DNA of 64,000 nt. Origin: Antilocapra americana (taxonomy: Eukaryota; Chordata; Mammalia; Artiodactyla; Antilocapridae). The notes under the pieces are model-generated. The model had not been told where the DNA came from, ran no database searches, and saw only the letters and a program-made list of their open reading frames with translations. The DNA lies in assembly GCA_007570785.1 (NCBI GenBank), contig ML664199.1, positions 23,333,907 through 23,397,906 on the forward strand. Reading direction: 5' to 3'. Positions 36,001 to 47,074 of the stretch are shown piece by piece; the stretch's first letter is position 1, and every line of letters begins with the position of its first letter. A program made the translations under genes and the position numbers.

Positions 36001-39000
36001 ATTTGCCCAGGAAAAGGCAGTAGTCTTGAGAGAACAGAGAAATCTTAGGGCAGCTTGGCTCAAATCCAGCCCTGGGCAGAAGAGCTCAGGACATGGCAAT
36101 CCCTGTTCATAGGAAACTGCCAGGCCAGGGGCCCAGACTTGGTGGTAGTTTACAAAATACAGAAATCTTTCCTGCTACCTCCAAAGAAGTCCATTTGTGA
36201 ACAAGTATTTAAAATATGAATATTATAACACTTACTTTCTGCTTTGAACACTTTCAAAAGATGGTCTGAAATTAATTCTTCCACTGAAGATTCCAGCTTC
36301 CTTTCTCCATCAATTATCCAAGGAGTTTGTGGTAGATTCCTGGAGTATTTATTATATCTCCCTGACAAAGAAATATAAAGGTTATCTGGCTGGGATGGTG
36401 TGATTAACACAGCAGAATAAAAAGGAAAGTAACAGCTATCTACTAAGTGCCAATATTGTAGGTGCTATGATACAAAACAAGGCTTAGCCTCGACTAACCT
36501 ATGATCTAATTTAGTGACTTAGAACATACACATAATTCCATGAAAAAAATTAAGGTAGCAATAGAAGAGATGGCTAAAGACACAGTATGAATCATCAATG
36601 AGTTCTAAAGGAATAATACTGAGCAGCATACTTATTAACCTGACTGACTGACTGAACACGTTACAATATTATGGAACACACCGAGGATCACTAAAGAGCA
36701 ACTACTGCTTTTACTCCTGATTGATAATACTCTCCGTGTAAGAGTCATGGATGATGATGTATCCCAAAGAGTTCAAATACAGGAAATTTTGAAGTTTTTA
36801 TAAGTTAGAAGAAAACACCCTAACAGAATATGACTCACTGTTTTATGAATAAAGCTACGGCGAGGCAGGTAGCTTTTATTACTCCAGGGCAGGGTATTAT
36901 AGTCAAGACTAAAGAGCAATTTCATTTCAGCTATTACTATGAAACAGCTGTAGCTTTCAAAACAAAAAACTGTCTAACTAGATTTACCTCTTGGGAAAGT
37001 CAATGCAACATTTTTCCAAGCAGAAGCCAAGTGTTTAGTCACTTTATATATAATTTTTTTTTTTTCAGGATTGACTTCATGTTGTAAAACATCCTCTCTG
37101 TTCTCTTGATTAGTTTTTGGTCTGTACATCTACCCATATTTCTACTTGGCCATCTCTGATGAAAACTGTTAAAATCTGGGATGTATCATTTCCTTTTGGC
37201 ATGGCATTTTAAATATCAAATCTCTTTGGTGATCCATAAGAATACTTATAAAGTCTAAAATAAACTTGACTATCAGGTCTAGTGCTTGAAAAAGTTAACT
37301 AATCAGAAACTAATAGCAACAATAAGAAGGAAACAGAGGAGGAGTCAATTGAGTTTTTCAGAAAGGAGAGACAATTGACAGTGTAAGAATATTCTAGACT
37401 AAGTATTTTACCAGCCACAAAAACAGCACCATGAGCACATTCAATTTCAAGAACAGTGCATACAGCCTTTGGTGAGTTTGGAGGACAAGGAAACTGCCTG
37501 CAAAACAAAATAAGTTTTACAGCTACTGTTTTCCAGACATGATATTGAACCACATAACTAAGATGAATCAGCATTGCCAGAGATGCACAGAGCCTGAGTC
37601 TCTCAAGGACTAAGCCTCTTCCGAATTTTAAATTTTGGGACTGTAACAGTCTTCTGGGCCTCTGGAGGACCATTTTTAATACATGAGAATTGCACTAAGT
37701 AAATCGGGGCTCTGCTAATAACATTCAGACTCAGGAGGCCTCATGTTCCCAGATGATGGTTTTCAACATCAGCCTTGAGATTTGGGGGAAACAATCCACA
37801 CATATGTAGTAGAAGCCTCCCCGGGTTCATTTTAGTATCCATGAACACTTGCTACTGCTTACAAAATCCTCAATCATTTGGGTAAATCTGGTATGCAGTC
37901 AGAGATTGGTCATGGCACACCTGTGGGGAGGGTAGTCCACCATTTTTCTCTCTTTTCATTTCAACTCTGATCTTGGAAATCAGACCACAGAGCCAGAAAA
38001 GTGAAATGTGGCTGACTCCGTCCTTTAGCTCAGAAACTTCAATCCAGCGGAGGACAGACAGGAGAAAGCAATGTATGACTTTATTCCCTGTCTACCATCT
38101 GGGAACTTTCAAGAACTGGAGTCTCTCTATAAATGACTAGGTGTGTATTTAATCCAAAATGCTTGTGTTGAAATTTTCAGTTTCCCAAGATATCTTAACA
38201 AAGAAATCACTTAGAAATTCAGGCACTATTGCTTGTAGAGAGTAACTGTCTTTTGTTTCTAAAATTTAACAAGGACTTCCTTGGCGGAGAAGTGGTGAGA
38301 ACGCCACACTTCAACTGCAAGGGGCACAAGTTCGATTCCTGGTGGGGGAACTAAGATCCCACACGGCATGGTCAAAACAAACAAAAAAAACTTAATAAAA
38401 ATATTTCTATTCTGACACATGTTTAGTCAGCAAAATATATGAAACTTTCCTCATAACTTCCTTGTTTAAAATTTACTCAAGGCTATTCTGGAAGGATAAC
38501 TATGATAATATCTTATTAAATGAAATGAATACGCTGAGTATTAAAATCTAAGATACTTTAGCAAGAAAGGAAACTCATAAGCCTTTTCCTTTCTCTTCTG
38601 GAGATGTACAATAACAGGAAATCCAGGATGAGGGATGTAATGGGGCTAGTACTAGCCTGGAGAATGAGGAAACCTAGCTCAACATCCAACACTCAGTCTT
38701 ATGCAAGTCAACCTCCACTTTGGACCTCAGTGTCGTTGTTGTAAAGTTGCTAAGTCATCCTCTTCTAAAAGATAAACAAGTTGGACATGATTCATAAATC
38801 CAAATATTAACTTGAGAAACATTTATTGAACACCACTACATGCCAGATACTGAGCCAGGAACTTGGGATATAATGGAGATTAAGACACAATTCTGGTCCC
38901 GAAAATACATCCAGTCTTGTTTCAGAGATAATCCAGATTATTTCTAACATTCCCTTTATTCTAAAATTCCATGATTATTTCTTGTTTCTATACTTCTACT

Positions 39001-42000
39001 TACTTGCGGAAATCCTCTTCTTTTATCTTATTCAAAGCTTTCATAACTGCCATTCTGGTGAATACTGACTATATAGGGTAAAATGAAAAGAAAAAAAAAC
39101 ATTTTATCACCTATATAAGAAAACATCAGAGTTAAAACAGAACATGGTTGGAGAAATTACAATCATTTAAAACCATACTTAAAAGAGAGAAATACTTAAT
39201 AGCTTCAAGAAAATAAAGAAAACACAGCACAAGTGTCCATACTGTCATTTCTGTGACTGGATGCTTCTCTTCAATTTAGGCTATGTCTATAATATCAGGT
39301 GGATCTAGCAGAATATGTCTTCTTTGCTGCACTATCCCACGCCCCTCAAAATGTGGTATTTTTCAAATACAAAAAAAAAAATGATGACATGACAGGAAAT
39401 GTGCTTCGAATTTTTTTTCTGAGACCTCAAAAGAAATTTAGATGGACCCATCTCTCTTTTCTTCTCTACATCCCTTCAAGGGTCACAGTATATAATTTAG
39501 GAGTTGGCTGCCAGGATGAGGGGTAAAGCAGAGCTGACTAACATGTCTTGACATCCGGCAATTCAGTATCACTCACTGACCGCAGACAAAGTAAACAAAA
39601 TCACTATACTGAATAGAATGGCATCTACAAATGTCCCACTTTGGGTTTTTTAAAACAACAAAAGCCAAACTTCACAGTAGACATACTAGAACTAATTAGT
39701 GCATACTCATGTGGTCACTATGATAAGTTACAATTATTTCTTCTGTTATGAGAAACTACACTTGACTGAAAATAGGAACAATGTAGACATCTAAACAGTT
39801 CAGCAAGAAAGATTTTCTAAACCATACTCTGTCATAGGATTAGAATTAAAAATTAAGTGCCTGTTTGTTAAGATAGGAAATCTTAACCCTGGAAGAATCT
39901 CAAAAGGCCATTCAACTTATTCCCAGCCATAGTGCAGGAAAACTACACTTAAGACTGAACAACACCTACTGGCCAAATGGCATGACGTCTGTGATGGTTT
40001 TACAAAAATTTCCTTACTCTATTATTTGATGCTGGTACTTACATACTTGCTCAAAGATAACAAAAAATAAAACTAGATCTTTATATAAACATGGCTCACA
40101 GGTCACTTGGGCAGGATATCCCAGTTGGTATGGCAAAGCAGTGAGCTACAGCTGTACCCGGGTCCTTCTAGGTCATGAGGGTTGAGGGGAAGGGCCTGGA
40201 ACAATGAGAACCCCTAGGCCTACTGCTCACAACTTAGAACAACTTCACCTGTTAAACCTCAGGGTGCTGGCCAAACATGGGAATGTTCTAGATGTACCAT
40301 GATGTGAGAAAAGGAGGGAAGCAGGGTTTTAGGCTTGATCTGCATTTCTAATTACTTCTGCAAGGGGCGTTTGGCAAATGTTACAAACAGCCCAAGGCTC
40401 CAATCTCCCCCAGGTACTAAAAGATCCAGCAATTAGTCAAAGTAAGAGGAAAAACCAAAAGATGAATCTTTGGCAATAAACTTATATTCTTTTTAGCAAC
40501 TACAACAGCAAAACATCTGTCAGTTATGTTTAACAACCACAACATCGGTCAGTAAAACTAGAATGTCTGAGCCTGTACAAAACCAGCTAAGTAACTGGGC
40601 TGTGAAAACCTGTCAGTAACATGCCAGGCTATTCCATTCTGGCATGACAGAAACTAAAAATACAAGCTATCTATTTTTTCTCACTAACATGAAGGCCAGC
40701 TCACATCAGACAGTAAAGGAGAGTTTAAATGAAATACCCTTTTGCAAATGTAGCCTCAAATAGGTTCTATTAATTCAGGATTGTCCTAAATAAAACAATT
40801 TAATTTGGATTATATTTTCAAAATACCAATTTCTAGAAAACAAATATTAGTCAGAAGATTGGAATGGTGATGATACTGAAAATATACTTTCCCAGATGAT
40901 GTAATTTTGGGGAAACAATTCAGACACTGACACAAGCATGAGAATGCTTGTGTGTTATGACTTCTGAGCCACACACAAAGATGTTGAGAGTTTTAAAAAA
41001 AAACAACATGAATGTAGCAAATGGAAATAGTTTGAGATTGATTCTTAGTATAATAGATTGCCAATATTTCTAATGCATATCCTTTTTGTTGTTAATTTGA
41101 ATATTCAGCTCAGAAAAAACTCACTAAAGAATAAGAAGCAGGAATCCTTACCTGTTTGTTTTTGGCCGGCTTGAAACAATCTGGGCATATTGCACGTCTA
41201 AGCAAAATTCAAGTTAATATAAAAGATTAATGAGTTTATTTGAGGGTGGATAAAATTCAAATATTTTATACAACATGGCTGCTAAACTCAGGATATCAGA
41301 AGCGGACGAAATGAATCCCTATTGGTTTGTCTAGACTCATATCAGACAGCAAGCACACTTTAAACTTTCAGAGACATGACAAGTTCTGATAGGCCCCTTA
41401 GAAAGAAGAACAAAACTATTTTCATGAAAATCAAAAGGTATTAACAATGTCCCACAATTGGCAATGTTAAGTTGTAACTTACAGGAAGTGGCAGTCCTCA
41501 ACTGTTTCTGGGTGAGCAAAGACCACACTCACTTCAAACAAGCTCTAAAAATTATAAAGACAGTTTAAAAATGAGCAAAAAGAAACTAGCATCTAACAAC
41601 TTATCAATGGAAACAGAATTAACTCTTAAAGACTGCTCAGAAAAAGGGACAAGGAAAACTGGAAATACTACTATTTTCAAATCAGCTTGGTCACAGGGCA
41701 GCTGTAAAGGAAATAGTCTTTTTTTTTTTTTTTTTAACTCCTAGAACTCAATCACTAGTGATCCTACAAAAAACAAGTTTAAAACAAATTAAATTTAATA
41801 TGATTTTTTTTGTAAAGTATATAAATTAGGTATGGAGATGAATGAGAACTCAGGGAATTGGAAAGGGGTAACTGAAATAAATGAAGATATACTCCTGTCA
41901 GTACTATGATTATAATTAGCAACTATTATTTATGCACATGCCTAAAAACTCTGTATGAGGCTTCTTTATTAAGTTCTCAAAGTTTTTTGTAGATGTGATT

Positions 42001-45000
42001 TTTAAAAGAAAGATCTTAATTTTTTGTTTCATTAAAAATGTAATACATAATAATATTATAAAATAATGGGTTTTCAATCCCACTCCACTGAGGTAGAACT
42101 AGTAACAGTTTGACATGTTCCCTTCTAGCCATTTTTATGAATATAAACATAAATATATGTACTTCTTGGTATATTAAATAGACATTTAGTATATATAAAT
42201 AAATATATGTACTTCTTGATATATTAAATAGACATTTAGAAAACTGCTTAATTCAGTTAATATTACGTCATGAACATCTTTTCAACTCTAAGGACTGTAG
42301 GACATTTAAGTTGTAGTTAAGTTTTACCATTTTTAAAAAATGGTACAGTGTTGCTATACGGCAAATCAATACAACATTGTAAAGCAATTATCCTTCAATT
42401 AAAAATAAATTAAAAAAAATTTTTTTAAATGCTACAATGAATATCTTTGTACACACAAAGAAGCACAATTTCATACTCTATATACATTTACCTCCATGGA
42501 GATTATACAAAATTTCACACTGAAAAAAGATATAAATGTCATAATAATTCTTCCTTTTTATTGAATTTTAAATTTATCGATTGCATTGGATCGTCAGCAA
42601 GCCTATTAGCAACTCTTAATCACAATAGTAAAGGACTAATTTTTTTTGTTCTACTCAAATCAACAAAATAAAATTACAACAGACTCCTTTTACTTAAGAA
42701 AACTTCATTCATCCTGAATCTATTAGAACATTACTACATCTTTTGTTTTCTATTTTCTGTTCTCACTGATTCAACATGTAAAATTATCTGTGCTTCAAAC
42801 TGAAATTTGAGGTAAAAATATTTTGCATCAATGACTTCTCTAATTTCCAAAGTACTTTCATCACCTCATTTCCTCTTCTTACTATCTGTGAAGTGGTTTT
42901 ATTCTCTATTCTCTCAGTATTCAGTTTAAAGGACAGAGTTTATTCTTACTAACAGAGGGAAACAGAGCTATAAAATTCAGAATGAGGAAAATTTTTTAAT
43001 CGTTTAGCTTTGAAAGATGGTTTTGTGATTTTATTTGAATAGGGGTGTGTCTGATACCTAAGGAATTTCCTTCAAGCAAAATGATGAAGCAATGAGGCCA
43101 TACTATAAAAATCTAATTTAAGATGAGCTGGGAATATGTCCTATTTCCACGTCTGGAAATCTACTGAGCTCTTCCCTAAAATTCAATCCATTTCAAAGGC
43201 TGAAGCAAGGTCTACCCTGGAATAGAGGGAATGGGAAGTGTTCTGGTTTCAAAGGCAGTCTGCTTAAAACTAAAGACGAGGGGTTTGAGATACCAAAAAG
43301 GTGGGGTAGGTTGAGCCCATGCTCCCTATAGTTGAGCAGGTTCTGTCTACATATTTGAAAACAAGACTAGCCACAGACAACCAAAATTAAATGGTCTAAA
43401 GTTGACTCCACACTTGTTCATAGTTATCTATGTATAGCTTTATATCAGTAAATCTAATTAAACTATGAATATACTTAAAGGCACGAATTCATTTCTAACC
43501 TTTTAAGTTAGGGTACATTGCACCTGTTACACTCATAAGTGTCTTGATTACAAAGAAATTTAAAAAAGAAAAACTTTAATCTCAATTTTAATCTCAATTT
43601 AAGAACTGTAAAAGCTTAAAAACCTTTTATTGAATTATTGAAAGAGAAGATTCTTTTGGGTAACCAAAACTCTGCCATATAATGAAGTAAAACTAGTAAA
43701 ATTAGAGAATAAAATTAACAATGCTGATGACCCAATACCTTTCCATCAATGGGAACACCCAGTTCCTCTGAAAACAGGGGGTGAGTTATCCATTTGTAGG
43801 CTTCTTTTAGCTGAACTATATCATTTCTTCCCAGCGACAGACTCTGCTTTCTGAATAACATAAAAATTAATTCACTGATATGAAAAACATCATTTTTATG
43901 AAGGCAAGAATTTATGCAATTATTAAAATGTATTGAGTGCCTACTATGTGAAGGCACTATTTTACACATTAGATAGAAAGCAGAGACAAAAGCAGACAAA
44001 GTTTCCTCAGTTCATAGACCTATTTTCTAGTAGAATCAAGAAACTACTTTTTTTTTTAAATGGCATATAGGACAAATTTTGAAGTTTCAAAGACAAAGGC
44101 ATACAAATGAGTTCTTCTGAGATAGAATTGCCAGATTCCAGGATTTATATATCAGAAGATGGAAAGATGGAATAGAGAAGATTGTTTATTGCTCAGAAAT
44201 TAAAAACTGTGTATTACAATAATTTCACCCAGACCAAAAATGTCTACATCTATTTTCTTCCTGAAAATGGGGACTTACTTTTGGGAAATCAGTGTAAAAG
44301 CTGTACTTCTCTTTACTGGTAAAGAAGATTAAATCCTAAAGCATCAGTGCTCTAAAATGTTCATTAATTTAACAACATATACGTGTCTTAATAAACATCT
44401 TACACTCCCCCCAGATCTACTCATAGCCAATAAATAGGTTTGGGGAAATCCCAATTATGATTTCTAGCTTTTAGTTTGTAATCTAAAATTGAGATAGAAA
44501 GAAACTGAAGTGAAAGAAAAGAAAAACATGATATGGTAATATTTAAACAGCTCTACTCTGAAATATCACTAATAAACAGGTCTCTGTCATTCAAATAATT
44601 AAAATTTTAAATCAGTTACAGCTATTTATAGGACTGCTTTTTAACAAAAAAGATGTTTAGGCCAACTTGTGAATTATTTCTTTTAATATACAATTTTCAC
44701 TAATAAAAAAGACAATATAGTCAATCTCTACTGTATTTAATTCTTCAACACCAAAAGACACTATGAACTATGAGTAGAAAATAAAAAATAATTTTTTTAA
44801 TTGCTAAGTTTAATTTAAATATAATTATATACACACAATATAAAGACTACTGTTACTCTAAAAATGTAAATTAAGAAATAGCTGATCTACCCATTTTAAT
44901 CCAGCTGAGATAGCTTTCATATGCTTTGGGATTGTGGTTTAACAATGAAGGACTCTGATAAGCCCTACATCTGACAAAAAAATTAAATTACTTCTCTACA

Positions 45001-47074
45001 CATATAAACTTATTCATACACTAAGTGTTTGAGCTTCATAAACTGTTTCTAGTTCTCTGAATATCAGAAACATTTTAGGAATTTTCAAAGACTATCTTGA
45101 TATTGCATCAACAGTTTAACTAACGGTATTTGCATAAAACAGCATCACAGTTGAAAGTAAATAATTAAGGTATGAGAACACATTTCAAAGAATAAAAAGG
45201 TGAAAACAGAAAACACAAGAATGGAAAACCCTTTAAAACTGTTTAGATTCTAGAGGGTCTAAAGTACAAAGGATTGTAGCCAAAGCCAATCCTAAAAACA
45301 GATTAAAACATTATTCATTATGTGTTTAAGAAAATTGATATTTTAGGTCCTTCATGGTTTTTGAAATACAGCTAAATTTAAAGCACCTTACTCCAGTTTA
45401 AAAACTTCAACTACAGGTATTTTTTTCCTTCCAGATTAATGAACTATAGGAAAGGGTTAACAGACATTTAGGAAACCTTAGCCTCACCTTTAAGGCAAAA
45501 ATACAGTAATTAAAACGCTGGATTTTCAGTCCTGCAAGTTGAGTGTGGCTAATAGCTTTTCTAGTATAATTTAGGGTGAATGTTTTCACAGAGGTCCTTA
45601 GCTTGTGATTGATGGTCCTTTAGAGGAATCAGTAGTCATTAAGGTAAATTCAGTACCAATTTAAGACTTAGAGACTGCATTTCCTTCTCCTCTGTTAGAT
45701 AACTAAATGAGGGTATCAATTGCAATCACTTTTTCTATAGATACAACAGGGTAACATTCTTCAGCAAAGATGAACCAAAATAGCCAGAACACTTTTTTCC
45801 TAAATTCCTTGAATCGATTGATTCTTTAATGGCAATCTCTCCACAGCCTTTTGACACTACAATTATTACAGAATGAACTAGGGATATTAAGAGAAAAGAG
45901 TAGTATTCTACCTTTTTTTTCTGTTTTAGTATCCCTATATTGATCAGGATCTTTTGGAAGAGCTAACCTTGGTTTAAAATCATTCAATAAGAAATAACCA
46001 CAATAAGCAAGGAGGATGGAAACTGGAAACATTTAAAGAATAGCATGCTCTGACTATGTTATTAATAAAGAACTTCTCAAACACAGGATCAAATGCTATT
46101 ATGTCAGAATCACAAGCACTTGAGACTAATTTAACATAACCTAACAGAACCCCAAAACCTTTCATAAATATGTGGTTACTACCCTTTTAAAAATGCAGAT
46201 GTGAAATACAACACACACACAAAAATGCCAGATGAATTAATTTTCTGTAAAATACCATGTATGAGATTCTGCTACAGAAATTTGTACTTCTCTCTGTGGT
46301 TTTCTTTCAGGAGTACACAGGAACCTCCAGTAGTCACATGGCCCTTTTCATACTGCTATAAAATTTTTAGTTTCAAAATCCAGAAAGCTCTGGGAAATTA
46401 AAGAGCTTTTTCCTTAACTCAGTTGGCAACCAAACTCTGACTTGAACATGTAAGACTTTGTTTATCAAATTTGGTGTGAATATTGGTATGCTTCACTGCA
46501 GAAATATTAACGCTTGATAATACAGTACTACCCCATAGGAGAGAGGTATATCATATATGGTATTTACTTTGTCTTACATTTCCAAAGTCTAAAAAATTCT
46601 AAATTTCAAGACACATTTGCCACCAAGGGTTTCAGATAAAAAACTGTGGACCTATGTTTTCTATGTATAAACTTACTGTTGTTCTGCCTTAACTAGAACT
46701 TTACGACATACCTTTTATAGCATAATTAGTTTTATAATTTAGTTTCTAAGACCAGCATAAAATGTGTTCCTTTAAAATAAGCTGCCAAACTACATTATGT
46801 AAGTGCATAATGATTATAAAATAAACATTTATGTTCATGATAAATCTACCAAAAAAATGAGACTTCTAATATGCTGTGCAATAAACTAGTTAAACAAGGT
46901 TAACACCTAAATATATAAAACAAAACTTTTTCTTTGTATCAATTTCTCTAGTAGCTAGTGAACTCACTCTAAAAGTACTTTAAGAATCAAGTAGCTTATA
47001 TTTAAATGGTAGTAAAAATTCCCTATGTAAATTACTTACCCCATTTCCTGTTTTACCAGCAACCAAGCAGCATG
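20981..47074 (-). CDS. PUS10: PUS10, tRNA pseudouridine synthase 10, last 14 coding exons
   Basis: PUS10 converts uridine to pseudouridine at position 54/55 of certain tRNAs, and in mammals it has also been linked to microRNA processing. Fourteen exons on the - strand, all with AG/GT borders, join into one open frame of 373 codons plus TAG. With human PUS10 taken as 529 residues, this is residues 157-529. The pseudouridine synthase core is intact: the motif [16 protein letters not shown] carries the catalytic Asp at position 344, and the C-terminal block has [20 protein letters not shown] and ends [10 protein letters not shown]. The N-terminal region (zinc-binding cysteines and part of the THUMP-containing domain) is not in the window. 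No disabling change is seen. The gene converges on REL. Confidence 0.97.
21020..23064 (-). other. PUS10 last intron
   Basis: No gene or named repeat seen apart from the 55-bp-offset duplication at 21421-21513. Confidence 0.5.
21421..21513. repeat. Imperfect tandem duplication, 55-bp offset
   Basis: A 38-bp block at 21421-21458 (containing ttaaagtagtctttatac) recurs at 21476-21513 with three substitutions. Confidence 0.85.
23065..23164 (-). CDS. PUS10: PUS10 exon, residues 484-517
   Basis: Encodes [20 protein letters not shown] and on to L-D-V-E. Acceptor aaacctcag, donor gtaaac. This is the conserved end of the catalytic fold. The first base completes a split Thr codon. Confidence 0.96.
23165..25006 (-). 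other. PUS10 intron, nothing recognised
   Basis: AT-rich intron without recognised repeat or gene. Confidence 0.45.
25021..25237 (+). mobile_element. Bov-tA SINE with 14-bp target-site duplication
   Basis: Complete head ggacttccctggtggctcag, box-B-like gggttcaatccctgggttgg, and tail gacacgactgagcgacttta. Flanked by aagatctgatacaa at 25007-25020 and 25238-25251. Its low divergence suggests a young insertion. Confidence 0.95.
25252..25743 (-). other. PUS10 intron with a MIR-like fragment
   Basis: About 25440-25540 resembles a MIR (cctgagcacttactatgccc). A short (ta)n run is at 25600-25611. Confidence 0.4.
25744..25886 (-). CDS. PUS10: PUS10 exon, residues 437-484
   Basis: Encodes [17 protein letters not shown] and on to Y-L-K-T-Q-A-G. 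Acceptor ttctctag, donor gtatcc. The RRP-L-A-V-R segment is a core pseudouridine synthase motif. Confidence 0.96.
25887..27434 (-). other. PUS10 intron, nothing recognised
   Basis: AT-rich, with poly-A/T runs near 26556 and 27057. No repeat named. Confidence 0.4.
27445..27695 (+). mobile_element. CHR-type SINE with target-site duplication
   Basis: Head ggacttccctggtagtccag, body rich in cacatgccacagggcagcca, and A/C-rich tail. Flanked by aggttgccct (27435-27444) and agattgccct (27696-27705), one mismatch. Confidence 0.85.
28260..28900 (-). mobile_element. Probable antisense old L1 3' fragment
   Basis: Resembles a reversed L1M 3' region (ttgttttccaaaaggctaaa, agattgccaataggggaagt). Strongly diverged. 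Confidence 0.4.
29020..29243 (-). mobile_element. CHR-type SINE, antisense
   Basis: Starts with a reversed tail (ttattattattattttaaat) and ends accactggaccaccacagaa, the inverse of the SINE 5' end. Confidence 0.8.
29601..29824 (-). mobile_element. BovB LINE 3' fragment, antisense
   Basis: Starts cagttcagttcagtcgctta and runs to ttttccaatgagtcaactct. It covers only the last ~220 bp of BovB. Similar tatatca words at both edges suggest a short target-site duplication. Confidence 0.88.
29925..30145 (+). mobile_element. MIR SINE remnant
   Basis: Contains the MIR core pattern (tgttgagtgttttctatatg; gatgaagaaactgaaacaca; cccaaagtcatacaac-like block). Confidence 0.65.
30231..30447 (+). mobile_element. 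Bov-tA SINE
   Basis: Head ctggtggctcagtggtaaag, box-B-like gggttccatccctgggttgg, and tail tagcaactaaacaacaacaa. It lies about 100 nt downstream of a PUS10 exon, in the same intron. Confidence 0.9.
30550..30667 (-). CDS. PUS10: PUS10 exon, residues 397-436
   Basis: Encodes [20 protein letters not shown] and on to F-L-D-D-I-K. Acceptor ttgtttag, donor gtagtt. Confidence 0.95.
30745..31665 (-). mobile_element. Old L1 (L1M-like) 3' end, antisense on the + strand
   Basis: The - strand of this block reads as L1 ORF2 C-terminus plus 3' UTR. Markers are ggatataccattttgtttat, gtgggtatatagctagaagt and tttgatttgcatttctctaa on the + strand. It is inside the 882-nt intron between two PUS10 exons and ends 38 nt from the exon at 31703. 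Confidence 0.8.
31703..31758 (-). CDS. PUS10: PUS10 exon, residues 379-397
   Basis: 56-nt exon encoding [18 protein letters not shown] plus two bases of Arg. Acceptor atactgcag, donor gtaagg. It is separated from the preceding exon by a 93-nt intron with no stop codon. Confidence 0.94.
31759..31851 (-). other. PUS10: PUS10 93-nt intron without stop codons
   Basis: Donor gtaaac and acceptor ctgcag bound a 93-nt intron. In the PUS10 frame it has no stop, so retention would insert 31 residues, including a hydrophobic [10 protein letters not shown] run, between Gln378 and Lys379. The splice sites look normal, so splicing is expected to be the main outcome. Confidence 0.8.
31852..31928 (-). CDS. 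PUS10: PUS10 exon, residues 353-378
   Basis: Encodes [16 protein letters not shown] and on to K-E-L-Q-Q. Acceptor gtgctgccag, donor gtaaac. The GRPF element continues the active-site motif of the preceding exon. Confidence 0.95.
32782..32838 (-). CDS. PUS10: PUS10 exon with the catalytic aspartate, residues 334-353
   Basis: 57-nt exon encoding [18 protein letters not shown]. The Asp of G-R-E-D is residue 344 by the length count, the known catalytic nucleophile of human PUS10. Acceptor tttccaaag, donor gtaaga. Confidence 0.96.
32990..33200 (+). mobile_element. MIR SINE remnant
   Basis: attgagtacttattacatgt, then cccaaggtaacacaattaaa, in the usual MIR order. Confidence 0.6.
33201..36235 (-). 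other. PUS10 intron
   Basis: Contains the L1_BT tail at 34008-34125 and possibly an unnamed old repeat near 34330-34440. Otherwise nothing recognised. Confidence 0.4.
34008..34125 (+). mobile_element. L1_BT-type 3' end
   Basis: ggggttcaggatggggaaca, cacccatggcggattcatgt, then an A-rich end. This is the typical cattle L1 3' terminus, strongly 5'-truncated. Confidence 0.85.
36236..36361 (-). CDS. PUS10: PUS10 exon, residues 292-334
   Basis: Encodes [18 protein letters not shown] and on to V-F-K-A-E. Acceptor tttgtcag, donor gtaagt. The YSR.LPQTPW block is highly conserved in Pus10 proteins. Confidence 0.96.
36362..37411 (-). other. PUS10 intron, nothing recognised
   Basis: No repeat or gene seen. 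Confidence 0.45.
37412..37497 (-). CDS. PUS10: PUS10 exon, residues 263-292
   Basis: Encodes [20 protein letters not shown] and on to A-V-F-V-A. Acceptor ttttgcag, donor gtaaaa. Confidence 0.95.
37498..39003 (-). other. PUS10 intron with SINE fragments
   Basis: Carries the CHR SINE at 38273-38391 and a MIR-like segment near 38815-38890. The rest is unassigned. Confidence 0.45.
38273..38391 (+). mobile_element. Short CHR-type SINE
   Basis: Head ggacttccttggcggagaag, box-B-like aagttcgattcctggtgggg, then an A-rich tail. It lacks the longer body seen in other CHR copies. Confidence 0.75.
39004..39068 (-). CDS. PUS10: PUS10 exon, residues 242-263
   Basis: 65-nt exon encoding [21 protein letters not shown]. 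Acceptor ctatatag, donor gtaagt. Confidence 0.95.
39069..41151 (-). other. PUS10 intron, nothing recognised
   Basis: No gene, RNA or clear repeat seen. Confidence 0.4.
41152..41197 (-). CDS. PUS10: PUS10 exon, residues 226-241
   Basis: 46-nt exon encoding [15 protein letters not shown]. Acceptor ttgcttag, donor gtaagg. It contains a CxxC pair; whether it binds metal is not known to me. Confidence 0.93.
41483..41544 (-). CDS. PUS10: PUS10 exon, residues 206-226
   Basis: 62-nt exon encoding [20 protein letters not shown]. Acceptor atttttag, donor gtaagt. Confidence 0.95.
42151..42239. repeat. Tandem duplication, 50-bp offset
   Basis: A 39-bp block at 42151-42189 (aaatatatgtacttcttggt onwards) recurs at 42201-42239 with one substitution. 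Confidence 0.9.
42345..42430 (+). mobile_element. L1 3' tail fragment
   Basis: aatacaacattgtaaagcaa, ttatccttcaattaaaaata, then an A-rich end. Confidence 0.7.
43739..43850 (-). CDS. PUS10: PUS10 exon, residues 168-205
   Basis: Encodes [20 protein letters not shown] and on to G-V-P-I-D-G-K. Acceptor gttattcag, donor gtattg. Confidence 0.96.
43851..47039 (-). other. PUS10 intron, AT-rich
   Basis: No gene, RNA or clear repeat recognised in about 3.2 kb. Confidence 0.4.
47040..47074 (-). CDS. PUS10: PUS10 short exon, residues 157-168
   Basis: 35-nt exon encoding [11 protein letters not shown] plus two bases of Gly. Acceptor ttgcctgcag, donor gtaagt. It is the most 5' PUS10 coding exon I can find here. 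The phase-0 start fits a preceding exon ending in a complete codon. Confidence 0.9.

Larger units (their letters stand above)
41545..43738 (-). other. PUS10 intron, AT-rich
   Basis: Poly-T at 41721-41736, a tandem duplication at 42151-42239 and an L1 tail at 42345-42430. Otherwise unassigned. Confidence 0.45.
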
